Assembly: GCA_050290225.1 (NCBI GenBank)
Contig: JBNKHG010000013.1
Coordinates: 1 to 64,000, forward strand
Length of the DNA: 64,000 nucleotides
Source: JBNKHG01 sp050290225
GTDB lineage: Bacteria; Pseudomonadota; Gammaproteobacteria; Pseudomonadales; Cellvibrionaceae
Direction of reading: 5' to 3'
Every line of letters begins with the position of its first letter. Position 1 is the stretch's first letter. Shown here piece by piece: positions 1-7,639 of the stretch. Below the pieces are notes generated by a model. The model was not told the origin of the DNA and did no database searches. It saw only the letters and a program-made list of their open reading frames with translations. The position numbers were made by a program, and so were the translations under genes.

Positions 1-143
1 ATTTCGACATCGATGCTGCCATCAAGGCGTTGCGTGAAGGTAAAGACCTCAGCGGTAAAGATGGCGTCCTCACCCCTCTCATCAAGCAACTGACCGAAGC
101 GGCCATGCAGGCCGAGCTGGAGCAGCATCTTGAGGCTGATGCT
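1..143 (+). pseudogene. IS256-family (mutator-type) transposase, N-terminal fragment
   Basis: The frame that opens at base 3 encodes the opening region of an IS256-type DDE transposase, including LTPLIKQLTEAAMQAELE and EQHLEADA. In intact members this is followed by a long catalytic domain. Here the homology stops at about base 143, exactly where the hairpin end of the RAYT element begins. The frame then runs only through element sequence to a stop at 210-212. The 5' end may lie before the window. No other piece of the transposase is seen downstream, so this is a dead remnant. The family call rests on recalled conservation of the LTPLIKQLTE..AELEQHL block. Confidence 0.75.
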
Positions 144-145
144 GT

Positions 146-178
146 TCCCCGGAGTTCCGGGGACAGTTTACCTAATTC
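146..178. repeat. Left end of RAYT element: REP-like hairpin plus terminal inverted repeat
   Basis: TCCCCGG (146-152) and CCGGGGA (157-163) form a perfect 7-bp stem with loop AGTT. It overlaps the inverted repeat at 159-178. Hairpins of this kind are the recognition ends of RAYT/IS200-type single-strand transposases, which supports the mobile-element call. Confidence 0.7.
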
Positions 179-236
179 AAGAATCCCCTTACTATCGTTG
201 AAGTCAATCTGATAAGCCACACACTGGAGTTCCATC

Positions 237-899
237 ATGGCAAGGATGCTCCGATTAGTTGTACCCGGTTACGCCCATCACATCACTCAGCGTGGTAACC
301 GGCAAATGAAAACCTTCTTTACGCAGGAGGGTTATCAATATTACTTGGACTTGGTTACTGAAGTTAAAGACGATGTTGGTGTTCAGGTCTGGGCGTATTG
401 CCTGATGCCCAATCATGTGCATCTGGTTTTGGTGCCCGCTTATAAAGATAGTTTGGCCAGGCTGTTCAGGGCGGTGCATCGACACTTCACGCGGCGGATT
501 AACTTTAGAGAGAAGTGGAAAGGGCATCTATGGCAGGAGCGCTTCCATTCATTCGTGATGGATGAAACTTATTTATTGGCTACGGTGAGATATACTGAAC
601 TGAACCCGGTTCGGGCGAAGTTGTGTCATTCGCCAGGTGAGTGGCGTTGGTCCAGCGCGCGAGCACACTTAACCGGGCAAGATGATCAGATTGTCGTTGT
701 GAAACCGATGCTTGATCGGATTAAAAACTGGTCGGATTACTTATCTGTTGAAGAAAAAGCATCGGATTTAACAATAATACGCGGCCATGCCGTGACGGGT
801 CGTCCAGTGGGAGATGAAGCCTTTGTTGAGAGACTGGAAATTTTAACAGGGAAGCCGCTTAAGAAGCGTAAACCAGGACCCAAGGTGGGAATTAAGTAA
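237..899 (+). CDS. REP-associated tyrosine transposase (Y1_Tnp / HUH family)
   Basis: This 220-residue protein belongs to the TnpA_REP (RAYT) branch of the IS200/IS605 HUH transposases, which nick and join single-stranded DNA at REP hairpins. The HUH metal motif is seen in CLMPNHVHLVLVP at about residues 55-67. The catalytic tyrosine region is RYTELNPVRA at about 119-128, followed by the typical WRWSSARAHL segment. The N-terminal RLVVPGYAHHITQRGNR block is also a family signature. Length is normal for the family and no frameshift is seen, so the enzyme looks intact. The ATG at 237 follows GGAG-like bases (tggagttccatc). It has no gene partner and lies alone between its own inverted ends. Confidence 0.9.
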   Translation: MARMLRLVVPGYAHHITQRGNRQMKTFFTQEGYQYYLDLVTEVKDDVGVQVWAYCLMPNHVHLVLVPAYKDSLARLFRAVHRHFTRRINFREKWKGHLWQERFHSFVMDETYLLATVRYTELNPVRAKLCHSPGEWRWSSARAHLTGQDDQIVVVKPMLDRIKNWSDYLSVEEKASDLTIIRGHAVTGRPVGDEAFVERLEILTGKPLKKRKPGPKVGIK

Positions 900-908
900 A
901 CTGTCCCC
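889..908. repeat. Right terminal inverted repeat of RAYT element
   Basis: This is the reverse complement of 159-178 with one mismatch (core GTAAACTGTCCCC at 896-908). It includes the stop codon of the transposase, so the gene and the element end are fused. No REP hairpin comparable to the left end is seen on this side; the neighbouring sequence goes straight into permease coding sequence. Confidence 0.7.
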
Positions 909-1178
909 GATTCAAACCTGGCGGGCTCGCTGCGCTATGATCTGGTGCGAACCAATGCGCTCAAAACCGTCTGTGTTCTCGCCTTGACCGGTTTGGCCCT
1001 GGTGGTCTTTATCTGGCGGGATCAAATACTCTGGCTGCCCGAGCTGACACTGGCCGTTGGCAGTATGTTGGGCGCCAGCATCGCCGTGCGGATGGCCATA
1101 AAACTGAAGCAATCCACGCTCAAGTGGTTCCTGTTTATTATGACAATTTGCGCCAGCGCCGCGGCTATTTGGCTGTAG
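909..1178 (+). pseudogene. TauE/SafE (TSUP) family permease, C-terminal fragment
   Basis: From the edge of the RAYT element one frame continues without a stop to 1178. It reads like the end of a TSUP permease: a charged loop SLRYDLVRTNALK, two hydrophobic helices (VCVLALTGLALVVFIW and LPELTLAVGSMLGASIAV), then WFLFIMTICASAAAIWL at the C-terminus. TSUP proteins are usually about 250 residues with 7-8 helices, so roughly two thirds of the N-terminal side is missing. A GTG at 945 could in principle start a 77-residue product, but no good ribosome site precedes it. The missing part is not found to the left, where the IS256 remnant lies. The family assignment is from helix pattern and loop motif only. 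Confidence 0.55.
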
Positions 1179-1218
1179 GCTTTGCGGTAGATTTTGCTGT
1201 TTTTGAATGGGCTTCAGC

Positions 1219-2952
1219 TCAAGCTTGTTCCGGATACAGTGGCCGCAATGATGGTGCCTCGTTTACCGGGTCGTTTGTGTTTCGGCGGTATTGCTCGAGG
1301 CATTGTCTCAGTTGTTCCCCGCTCCAGGGCGTGTTCTCGCGGTCGCTGTAGAGCGCGCGGTCCAGATCTTTCAAACACCGCTTCAGGTCATCATCCCGGA
1401 TTTGCGACAGGCTCGCCTCAATAGAGAGAATATTTTCACTGGGCCAGTGCACTCTGGCCCAGTCCAGATATGCCTGTCGAATTGCCGTCAGATTATCACC
1501 GGCACAGGTTCTTACAAGGGCCTTGTACGCCTCTTTTTCATCAACGTTTTCGGCAGATGCCTGCTCTATATCGCGGCGGCCGGGCCTGCGCTTCAGCCGG
1601 TAAATTTCCAGCCCCAGAAAGCCGGACAGTAATGCAAAGGCACAAGTCAGCACAATCCAAAGCCATGGCGTAGAGGATTCTGCGGAAGCGGGTTCGGTTG
1701 CCACCGAAGTCGGTTGTTTGATTTCAATATCGGGTATTGGTTGTGCAATGGGCGCGGCAGCCGAAGGCGCCACCTGGATAGTGGTGGCGGGAAGAGTCGC
1801 CTGGCGTTGTTGCTTGCTGTCGGTGTCCCACCAGGTGACGGCGATCGGCGGCAGGGTGAGTTCGCCGCTCTTGGTGGGAACGATGGCAACAGTCTCTGTG
1901 CGTATACCGGTAACCCCGGAATCGGCTTTTTGGTCCTGGGTCTGTGGCTGGTCGGGATAGAATTTGATGCCGTCGACCGGCGCCATTGTCAGTGGCGGCA
2001 ACTGGGCGGCGGTCAATCCTTTGGCGGTCAGGGTGAGTATGCGGGTAATGGGTTCGCCGACGGTAAATTCATCGGGGTTGGCACTCCAGTCCTGCTCCAG
2101 CTGGATGTTTTCGGCAGGCAGCCAGTTCTGGCCGGTGTAGTTGTCGGGTTTGGATTGTATCTGTAGCCGCTGTTCTTTGGTGCGCAGCCGCTTGATGGCG
2201 CCGCGCTGGCTGCCAAAAGGGTCGGACCAGGGGTCGCGACTCCGGCTCGACAGGGTGAGGTCGTGGGTCAGTGAAGGGATCACAAGCTCGCCGCTATTTT
2301 GCGGGTAGATGGCGTAGATCACTTCCACTACACCATAGGGGCGACCCTGAATCCGGCGTTGGTAGCGGTGTTCGGCCAGTTGCACACTGAGAGCACCATC
2401 CAGCGTCAGCTCTTCGGAGTTAATGCCGCTCAGATTGACCGAGGTAAACAGACGCACCTTATACAGGATCTGCTCCTGTACCGTGGATTGGGTTTTGCTG
2501 AGTTCGGATTCGATAAAGATATCCTTGAGTGGTCCAGCGGAGCCCGGTTTGGCTTTGGCCTTGACCACGGTAATCTCAATCGCGTCACTGAAATTGTTGT
2601 TGTAGCTGAAAGAGGGGATCAGCAGTTTGCCGGACTTTTTGGGGGCCAGCATCAGCGTCCACTGGGTCCATGATTCCGCCTGGCCGTTAAAGCTGCGGAA
2701 CTGATTGCTGCGGTTGTTGCTGAGTACATCGAAGTTTTCTTCCAGGAGGCTGAAGTCGGGGCCGCCGAATCCGGCCTGACCGTTGTAGCGCAGGGTCAGC
2801 TCCAGGGTTTCCTCCGGATTAATGGTGCTGCGGTCGACGCTGGCGACCAGATCGCTGGCGAGTGACGACAGGCTGACGGCCAGCGTGCTTATAAGCAGCA
2901 GTAACTGCAGCAGGCGTGGGGATTTGGCATTCAACGTTTTTAACAGGTTCAT
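1219..2952 (-). CDS. batD: BatD family protein (oxygen tolerance / Bat operon)
   Basis: This protein of about 577 residues is the last gene of the Bat operon. A signal peptide (LLQLLLLISTLAVSLSSLA then a small-residue site) is followed by Ig-like beta-rich BatD domains containing SVDRSTINPEETLELTLRY. A single membrane helix lies near the C-terminus (STPWLWIVLTCAFALLSGFLG), and a short cytoplasmic tail follows. The layout suggests a periplasmic domain anchored in the inner membrane. I chose the ATG at 2952; the same frame extends to a TTG at 2997, but that extension is hydrophilic and would bury the signal peptide. BatD partners with the VWA proteins encoded upstream; the exact function of Bat complexes is not settled. 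The 192-bp gap to batB/C holds tandem repeats. Confidence 0.85.
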   Translation of the reverse strand: MNLLKTLNAKSPRLLQLLLLISTLAVSLSSLASDLVASVDRSTINPEETLELTLRYNGQAGFGGPDFSLLEENFDVLSNNRSNQFRSFNGQAESWTQWTLMLAPKKSGKLLIPSFSYNNNFSDAIEITVVKAKAKPGSAGPLKDIFIESELSKTQSTVQEQILYKVRLFTSVNLSGINSEELTLDGALSVQLAEHRYQRRIQGRPYGVVEVIYAIYPQNSGELVIPSLTHDLTLSSRSRDPWSDPFGSQRGAIKRLRTKEQRLQIQSKPDNYTGQNWLPAENIQLEQDWSANPDEFTVGEPITRILTLTAKGLTAAQLPPLTMAPVDGIKFYPDQPQTQDQKADSGVTGIRTETVAIVPTKSGELTLPPIAVTWWDTDSKQQRQATLPATTIQVAPSAAAPIAQPIPDIEIKQPTSVATEPASAESSTPWLWIVLTCAFALLSGFLGLEIYRLKRRPGRRDIEQASAENVDEKEAYKALVRTCAGDNLTAIRQAYLDWARVHWPSENILSIEASLSQIRDDDLKRCLKDLDRALYSDRENTPWSGEQLRQCLEQYRRNTNDPVNEAPSLRPLYPEQA

Positions 2953-2999
2953 GGCATTTGAATCGTCGTTGTGGTTATTTCGGCCGATAGTGTTCAAAA

Positions 3000-3080
3000 G
3001 GGATTCTCAAGGGACTCCCGAGGGCTCTTAAGAGACTCTCAAGCACGGGACTCTCAAGCAAGGGACTCTCAAGCAAGGGT
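3000..3080. repeat. Short tandem repeats (15-bp and 11-bp units) between batB/C and batD
   Basis: GGGACTCTCAAGCA occurs at 3047-3060 and 3062-3075, with a near copy (GAGACTCTCAAGCA) at 3032-3045, giving a strict 15-bp period that continues into GGGTCTAGG at 3077. To the left, units of about 11 bp (GGGATTCTCAA at 3000, GGGACTCCCGA at 3011, GGGCTCTTAAGA at 3022) show the same theme. The block lies in the untranslated gap of the operon. A minus-strand reading frame across it would encode LLESP repeats, but it has no plausible start of its own. Confidence 0.8.
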
Positions 3081-3144
3081 CTAGGCCACTGTTTCAGAAG
3101 CTCCGTGATGGCGACCTCGCGGTAGTTAAATTGGATAAGCAGAC

Positions 3145-5046
3145 TCACCAGCGTTCGTTCGCCCTGTTTTGGGGTGGTTCCCAGGTGCCGGCCCGATAGG
3201 CTTTGCGTCGCTGGTCGTACTGGTATTTGAATTTGCGTCGCAACAGGCCGCTGGGGTCGTCGGGAATCTGACGCAGCCATTGTTCCATGGCTTGTTGTTC
3301 TTCGGGCGAGAGTTCCGATTCCGCATTCGCCTGGGCCTTTTGCTCCGCTGTGTCATTACCGTCGTCTTCTGCGGCTTGTTGCGCCTGTTGCTGCTTCAAT
3401 TGTTCCTGTTCATCCTGGTCAGGGCCGTCGGCCGTCTTTGTTTCAGGCTGCTGCTGATCTCCTGCGGAAGGTTGCTCAGACTTATCACTTTCAGTATCCC
3501 GGGACGATGCGTCGGACGAGGAATCCTGTGGCTGCGAGTCGTTGCCGGTTTGGTCCTGTTGCGACTGATTCTGAGACTGGGACGAATCCTGGTCGGCGTC
3601 CTGCTGCTGATTGTTCTCGGATTGGGATTGATTGGCATCCTGGTTCTGGTCGGATTGCTGCTCTTGATCCTGGCTGGATTGCTGCTGGTCTCGCAGCTGT
3701 TCCACCAGCTTGTGGTTAAAGCGGGCATCCTCAAAATCCGGGTCGCGCTCCAGTGCCTGCTCGTAGGCGGCCAGGGCTTCGTCCAGTTTACCGCTGCGGG
3801 CGAAGGCGTTGCCTCGGTTGTAGTGATCCTTTGCAGTATCGCCTTTGGAAAAATCCTCAAGGGCGGCTTCGTACTCACCCGATTTATAGCGCGCCGCGCC
3901 GCGCCATTGCGGGGTGGTGAACTTTTCCGCCGCCTGTTTGGGGTCACCGGCTTCCAATTGACGCTGCCCCTGTTGGTCGCCGGTTAACCAGAGATCGTCC
4001 CATGACAGGGCCTGGCTTTGGTCGGGAAACAGTAGCAACGGGATCAGTGCCAGTACCAGGCCACGGCGAAAACACAGCAATAATACGGGCAGTAGTGCTA
4101 CCGCGACCCAGTGCCCGTATTCCTGCCAGGTATCGAATTCCCGCTCCAGTTCGCGGGTTTGCTCCGACAGGCGAGGGCCTTGCTTCGTCAGCCACTCGAT
4201 GTCGCTGTCGTCGAGTCGAAGCCGGGTGTAGCGCCCGCCGAGGGCATGGCTGAGATTTCGCAAACGCTGGCTCTCCAGGCTCGCGATCACTATGCCACCC
4301 TGGCGGTCCTTGGCGAAGCCACCCTGGGCGGTGGGAATCGGGGCTCCCTCATCGGTGCCGGTGCCGAGGATAGAGAGTTGAATGCCGCTGTCCTGAAGCA
4401 GGGATTTGACTTCCCGGGCCGCTTCTTCAGTGACGCCGTCCGTCGCCAACAGGATCTGGCCGTGACGGATGCCGGTTTCGTTAAACAGAGACAACGCTTT
4501 TTCCACGGCCATTTCAGTATTGCTGCCTCGCAAGGGCATCAGTTGTGGACTGAGCGCTGGCAGCAGGCTTTCGATGGTGGCCGTGTCGTCGGTCAGGGGA
4601 GAGACCACATGGGCTTCACCGGCGTAGACAACCAGGGCGGTGAGGCCTTCCCGCCGGGCTTGCAGCAAATCGGTCAATTTGTGTTTGGTTCGCACCAGTC
4701 GCGAAGGTTTCAGGTCTTCGGCAAGCATGGAGGGCGACAGGTCCATCAATATCACCAGCGCACTTTCAGTCTTATGTACCGGTTGTGGCAACTTTTTCCA
4801 GCTTGGGCCGGCCAGGGCGATACACGCCAGCAGCCAGCAACACCCGAGCGCTATATAGAGTCGCCGGCTATGACCGGACGCCTGGCCCTCAAGCAGATGG
4901 GGCAGGAGATCAGCGGCGATAACCGACTGCCAGTGACTCCGGTGTTGTCGGCGCCGCCAAAGCAACACACTCAGGAGTACCGCCGGCACAAGTCCCAGCA
5001 GCCATTCCGGTCTCAGCCAGTGGAAATGTTGAATGAATTCATTCAT
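3145..5046 (-). CDS. batB: VWA-TPR protein, BatB/BatC fusion (aerotolerance operon)
   Basis: This 633-residue protein joins a BatB-like part to a BatC-like part. Two membrane helices lie at about residues 12-31 and 60-80. A von Willebrand A domain follows, with a MIDAS motif in LVILMDLSPSM and SNTEMAV further on. Another membrane segment is near 312-340. TPR repeats follow (YNRGNAFARSGKLDEALAAY, then EQALERDPDFEDARFNHK), then about 150 residues of Gln/Asp/Ser-rich low complexity and a basic end (RRKFKYQYDQRRK). Fused BatB/C proteins are common in gammaproteobacteria. The ATG overlaps the batA stop in ATGA (5043-5046), so translation is probably coupled. The low-complexity linker is probably disordered. 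Metal-dependent ligand binding by the VWA domain is a family expectation, not shown here. Confidence 0.88.
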   Translation of the reverse strand: MNEFIQHFHWLRPEWLLGLVPAVLLSVLLWRRRQHRSHWQSVIAADLLPHLLEGQASGHSRRLYIALGCCWLLACIALAGPSWKKLPQPVHKTESALVILMDLSPSMLAEDLKPSRLVRTKHKLTDLLQARREGLTALVVYAGEAHVVSPLTDDTATIESLLPALSPQLMPLRGSNTEMAVEKALSLFNETGIRHGQILLATDGVTEEAAREVKSLLQDSGIQLSILGTGTDEGAPIPTAQGGFAKDRQGGIVIASLESQRLRNLSHALGGRYTRLRLDDSDIEWLTKQGPRLSEQTRELEREFDTWQEYGHWVAVALLPVLLLCFRRGLVLALIPLLLFPDQSQALSWDDLWLTGDQQGQRQLEAGDPKQAAEKFTTPQWRGAARYKSGEYEAALEDFSKGDTAKDHYNRGNAFARSGKLDEALAAYEQALERDPDFEDARFNHKLVEQLRDQQQSSQDQEQQSDQNQDANQSQSENNQQQDADQDSSQSQNQSQQDQTGNDSQPQDSSSDASSRDTESDKSEQPSAGDQQQPETKTADGPDQDEQEQLKQQQAQQAAEDDGNDTAEQKAQANAESELSPEEQQAMEQWLRQIPDDPSGLLRRKFKYQYDQRRKAYRAGTWEPPQNRANERW

Positions 5047-6080
5047 GGGGTCGTGCTCCGGGTAGCCTCTATTTGGCCCATCAAGCGGTCACCGAGTAGC
5101 ACTTGAGCCGCCAGCAACAGGCTTAATAGAAAACCCAGCCCCAGGGGCCAGTGAAACAGACTCTTGGTGGGACGAAATGTTTCTGCCTCCTGCTCGATAG
5201 GTTCGAGGCTGTCTAGCAGGCTGTAGATGGCTTCCAGTTCCTCGGGATTGCGGGCACGGAAATACCTGCCGCCGGTTTGTTCGGCAATGGCCGATAGTGT
5301 TTTTTCATCCAGATCGGCAGACGGGTTGATTCGGCGGGAGCCGAAGTTGGTGCCAAACAGACCGGGTACCACCATTTCATCGGCTCCGATACCGAGCGTA
5401 TAAATTTTAACATCGGCCTGGGCAGCCAGCTCTGCCGCTTGCAGTGGGGAGACTTCACCGGCGGTATTGGCCCCATCGGTCAGGAGAATCAGTACACGGC
5501 TGTCGGCGGGTCGCTGGCGCAGACGTTTAACCGCCAGGCCGATAGCGTCCCCAATCGCGGTCTTCTCGCCGGCAAATCCCAACTGCGCTTCCTGCAGCAG
5601 AGTTTGAACGGCTTTGCGATCAAATGTCAGTGGTGCCTGCAGGTACGCGTTTGTACCAAAGAGAACCAGGCCCAGGCGGTCGCTCTTGCGACGCTCGACA
5701 AATTCACTCACCACTTTTTTAACCACTGTGAGGCGATTGACCTCCTGGCCCTGGAGTTGCATATCTGCAGTGTCCATACTGCCGGAGATGTCCACAGCCA
5801 GTAGCAGGTCCCGGCCGCTGACGGGCAGATTGATGGGATCGCCGATCCAGCGCGGTGCGGCGCCGGCGAGCAGGGTGCAGCACCAAAGCGCAATCAGCAG
5901 CCCGAGAGGCAGCTTTTGCATGACCGGTTGCGCAGCACTGAGGGCGTGCGGGGTGTAGAGGTCTTCATAAAAAGGGACACGCAGCGCGGGATCTTCCTTC
6001 TTCCGCGCCGGTACCCAGCGATACACCAGCCAGGGCAAAGGCAGAAGCAACAGCAGCCAGGGGTATTGAAACTCAAGCAC
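5043..6080 (-). CDS. batA: BatA-type VWA domain membrane protein
   Basis: I place the start at the GTG at 6078-6080, 1 bp past the stop of the upstream DUF4381 gene. It gives a 345-residue protein beginning with LEFQYPWLLLLLPLPWLVYR, an N-terminal membrane helix. The same frame is open further up but only as an overprint of the DUF4381 gene. A helix at about 60-75 precedes the VWA domain, whose MIDAS motif is in LLLAVDISGSMDTAD, with a conserved LLTDGANTAGEVSP later. A C-terminal helix closes the protein (FHWPLGLGFLLSLLLAAQVLL). This is the BatA (BatB-paralogue) layout: VWA domain held at the membrane between N- and C-terminal helices. It overlaps batB/C by 4 bp. Confidence 0.88.
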   Translation of the reverse strand: MLEFQYPWLLLLLPLPWLVYRWVPARKKEDPALRVPFYEDLYTPHALSAAQPVMQKLPLGLLIALWCCTLLAGAAPRWIGDPINLPVSGRDLLLAVDISGSMDTADMQLQGQEVNRLTVVKKVVSEFVERRKSDRLGLVLFGTNAYLQAPLTFDRKAVQTLLQEAQLGFAGEKTAIGDAIGLAVKRLRQRPADSRVLILLTDGANTAGEVSPLQAAELAAQADVKIYTLGIGADEMVVPGLFGTNFGSRRINPSADLDEKTLSAIAEQTGGRYFRARNPEELEAIYSLLDSLEPIEQEAETFRPTKSLFHWPLGLGFLLSLLLAAQVLLGDRLMGQIEATRSTTP

Positions 6081-6081
6081 G

Positions 6082-6588
6082 CTATTGGTTCTCCCGGGGC
6101 TTGTGTTTTTGAATCCAGCGCTTGCAGAGTTCGTACAGGGGGCGTGGATCCAGCTGCGGATTTGCCTGGTAGGGAGCCGTGAGCAGTTGCTGGCCTTCGC
6201 CTTGACTGAACTCGGTGGTCTGCAGAGTCCGGTCGAGAAACTGCAGCCAGCTCTCACCCTGTTGGCCGGCAATTGACGCCTGTGGGTAGGCATGTAGCGC
6301 GGTGCGCCGCAGCAGGGTGACCAGGGTTTGCAGGAAAAGTGGTGTATTTTGGGACTGCCCGAAACTCTGCCAGGCTTGTTCCAGTTCACGCAGTGCGCAT
6401 TGGCGGTAGGCGAGGCTGTGCCTTTTCTGTCGCCACCAATAGAAGAGGCCGCCGCAAACGAGGACACACAGTAACAACAGTAGCCACCAGCCAGGTGCGG
6501 GAGGCCACCAGCTGATCGGTTCCGGCAGGGCAATATCCCGCAGTTGCTCAAGCGGGTCGGCGGGATTGGCAGCTTGAAGCGGCGTCAT
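6082..6588 (-). CDS. DUF4381 domain-containing membrane protein
   Basis: The 168-residue protein starts MTPLQAANPADPLEQLRDI, then PEPISWWPPAPGWW and a single strong helix (LLLLLCVLVCGGLFYWWR), followed by a helical cytoplasmic domain. This is the DUF4381 layout typical of the gene between DUF58 and batA in MoxR/Bat operons. The ATG at 6588 overlaps the DUF58 stop in ATGA (6585-6588), and its stop lies 1 bp before the batA GTG, so the three genes are probably co-translated. The molecular role is unknown; co-occurrence suggests it belongs to the same membrane complex. Confidence 0.85.
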   Translation of the reverse strand: MTPLQAANPADPLEQLRDIALPEPISWWPPAPGWWLLLLLCVLVCGGLFYWWRQKRHSLAYRQCALRELEQAWQSFGQSQNTPLFLQTLVTLLRRTALHAYPQASIAGQQGESWLQFLDRTLQTTEFSQGEGQQLLTAPYQANPQLDPRPLYELCKRWIQKHKPRENQ

Positions 6589-7550
6589 CGGCGTTTCTTT
6601 TTCCCGTAAAGGTTGCGCAATTCCGTCAGTGGGTCGCCCGCCGTGTCCAGGGACACGAGGGGAATGCCCAAACGCTGGCAGCTGCGGGTCAAACCCTGTA
6701 AACGATTCGTGAAATGCCGGCTGAAATTATCGCGAGTCTGTTCGACGTCGCAGGCGATTTGGCGTCGCTGCCTGCCATCGGTGACGGAAAAGAGACCGGT
6801 GGATGGCAGGGCTTTTTCCAGGGAGTCGTAGAGGTGAATCAGGGTAACATCGGTATGTCGGGTTAGCAGGAAGAGCTGCTCTTCACAGCGGCTTTGCCCG
6901 GTGTGGAAATCACCGTCGTGAAAGTCACTGACAATAAATACGGCGCTACCCGGTTTGGCAATGCGGCGACTGTCCTCCAGCATTTGCAACAGGCTGATGC
7001 CGGTTGGGTCCGGCACCGGCGATTGGAGCAGGTTGCTGTATTCCGCCAACTGGTGGATGAACTCGAGTACAGCGTGTTTGCTTCTCCGCGCCCGGATATC
7101 CCGCTGAGAGCGGTCGCGGAATACCATGGCGCCTATGCGGTCGCTGTTGGCCAGTGCGGCCCAGGCCAGCGTGCTGGCGACAAAGCCCGCAAGGACTGAT
7201 TTGAAACACTGCTGGCTGCCAAAGAACATGGGTGAGCGTTGATCGGCGACGATATAGACCGGTCGCTCGCGCTCTTCCTTAAACAGCTTGGTATGAGGAA
7301 CCTGGGTGCGGGCGGTCACGCGCCAGTCGATCGTTCGGATATCGTCCCCCGCCTGGTAGACACGTACTTCCTCGAAGTCGATGCCACGACCGCGAAAGCG
7401 GGTGCGGACATTGCCGGCCAGCATACTGGCTGCCTGTTTGCGGGCAAACAGGCGCAGGTCCCTGGCCGCAAAGCGTAACTGCAATAGTTGGCCGATATCG
7501 CTGTAGGGGCCGTGGGGGCGCAATTGTTTCAGGTTTGGTTGATCGTGCAT
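6585..7550 (-). CDS. DUF58 domain-containing protein
   Basis: About 321 residues from the ATG at 7550 (a TTG at 7586 is in frame but has no ribosome site). The N-terminal part carries the DUF58 signature FRGRGIDFEEVRVYQAGDD followed by IRTIDWRVTAR and KLFKEERERPVYIVAD. It ends with a VWA-like fold that includes SAVFIVSDFHDGDF. DUF58 proteins are the standard partner of MoxR AAA ATPases. It is the second gene of the operon, after moxR by about 90 bp and overlapping DUF4381 by 4 bp. No signal peptide or helix is seen, so it is probably cytoplasmic. Function in the complex is inferred from family context. Confidence 0.88.
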   Translation of the reverse strand: MHDQPNLKQLRPHGPYSDIGQLLQLRFAARDLRLFARKQAASMLAGNVRTRFRGRGIDFEEVRVYQAGDDIRTIDWRVTARTQVPHTKLFKEERERPVYIVADQRSPMFFGSQQCFKSVLAGFVASTLAWAALANSDRIGAMVFRDRSQRDIRARRSKHAVLEFIHQLAEYSNLLQSPVPDPTGISLLQMLEDSRRIAKPGSAVFIVSDFHDGDFHTGQSRCEEQLFLLTRHTDVTLIHLYDSLEKALPSTGLFSVTDGRQRRQIACDVEQTRDNFSRHFTNRLQGLTRSCQRLGIPLVSLDTAGDPLTELRNLYGKKKRR

Positions 7551-7639
7551 GTCGGGCGATAACGTCAAATAGGCCTGTAAAACCAAAGAGGGTTTGTTTC
7601 AGGGGCCTGAAACATCAGGCCCTGATTCAATAGACAGCG

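Larger units (their letters stand above)
146..908 (+). mobile_element. RAYT (REP-associated tyrosine transposase) element with inverted ends
   Basis: One transposase gene (237-899) is enclosed by imperfect inverted repeats at 159-178 and 889-908 that match at 19 of 20 positions (core GGGGACAGTTTAC). The left end also carries a REP-like hairpin: TCCCCGG at 146-152, loop AGTT, CCGGGGA at 157-163. The right copy of the repeat contains the transposase stop codon TAA at 897-899. Left of the element is an IS256 remnant and right of it a beheaded permease, so the site of insertion or rearrangement is visible on both sides. The outer limits are set by the repeat ends; I cannot see a target duplication. 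Confidence 0.75.

Noticed and set aside
2975..3280. 101-codon minus frame across the tandem repeats with LLESP repeats
   Set aside because: Its first half overlaps the true end of batB/C in another frame. No ribosome site. The repeat peptide comes from the 15-bp DNA repeat.
4111..5106. Long plus-strand frame of 331 codons opposite batB/C
   Set aside because: It mirrors the coding strand of a well-supported VWA-TPR protein. Gln/His-rich translation, no family match, no ribosome site.
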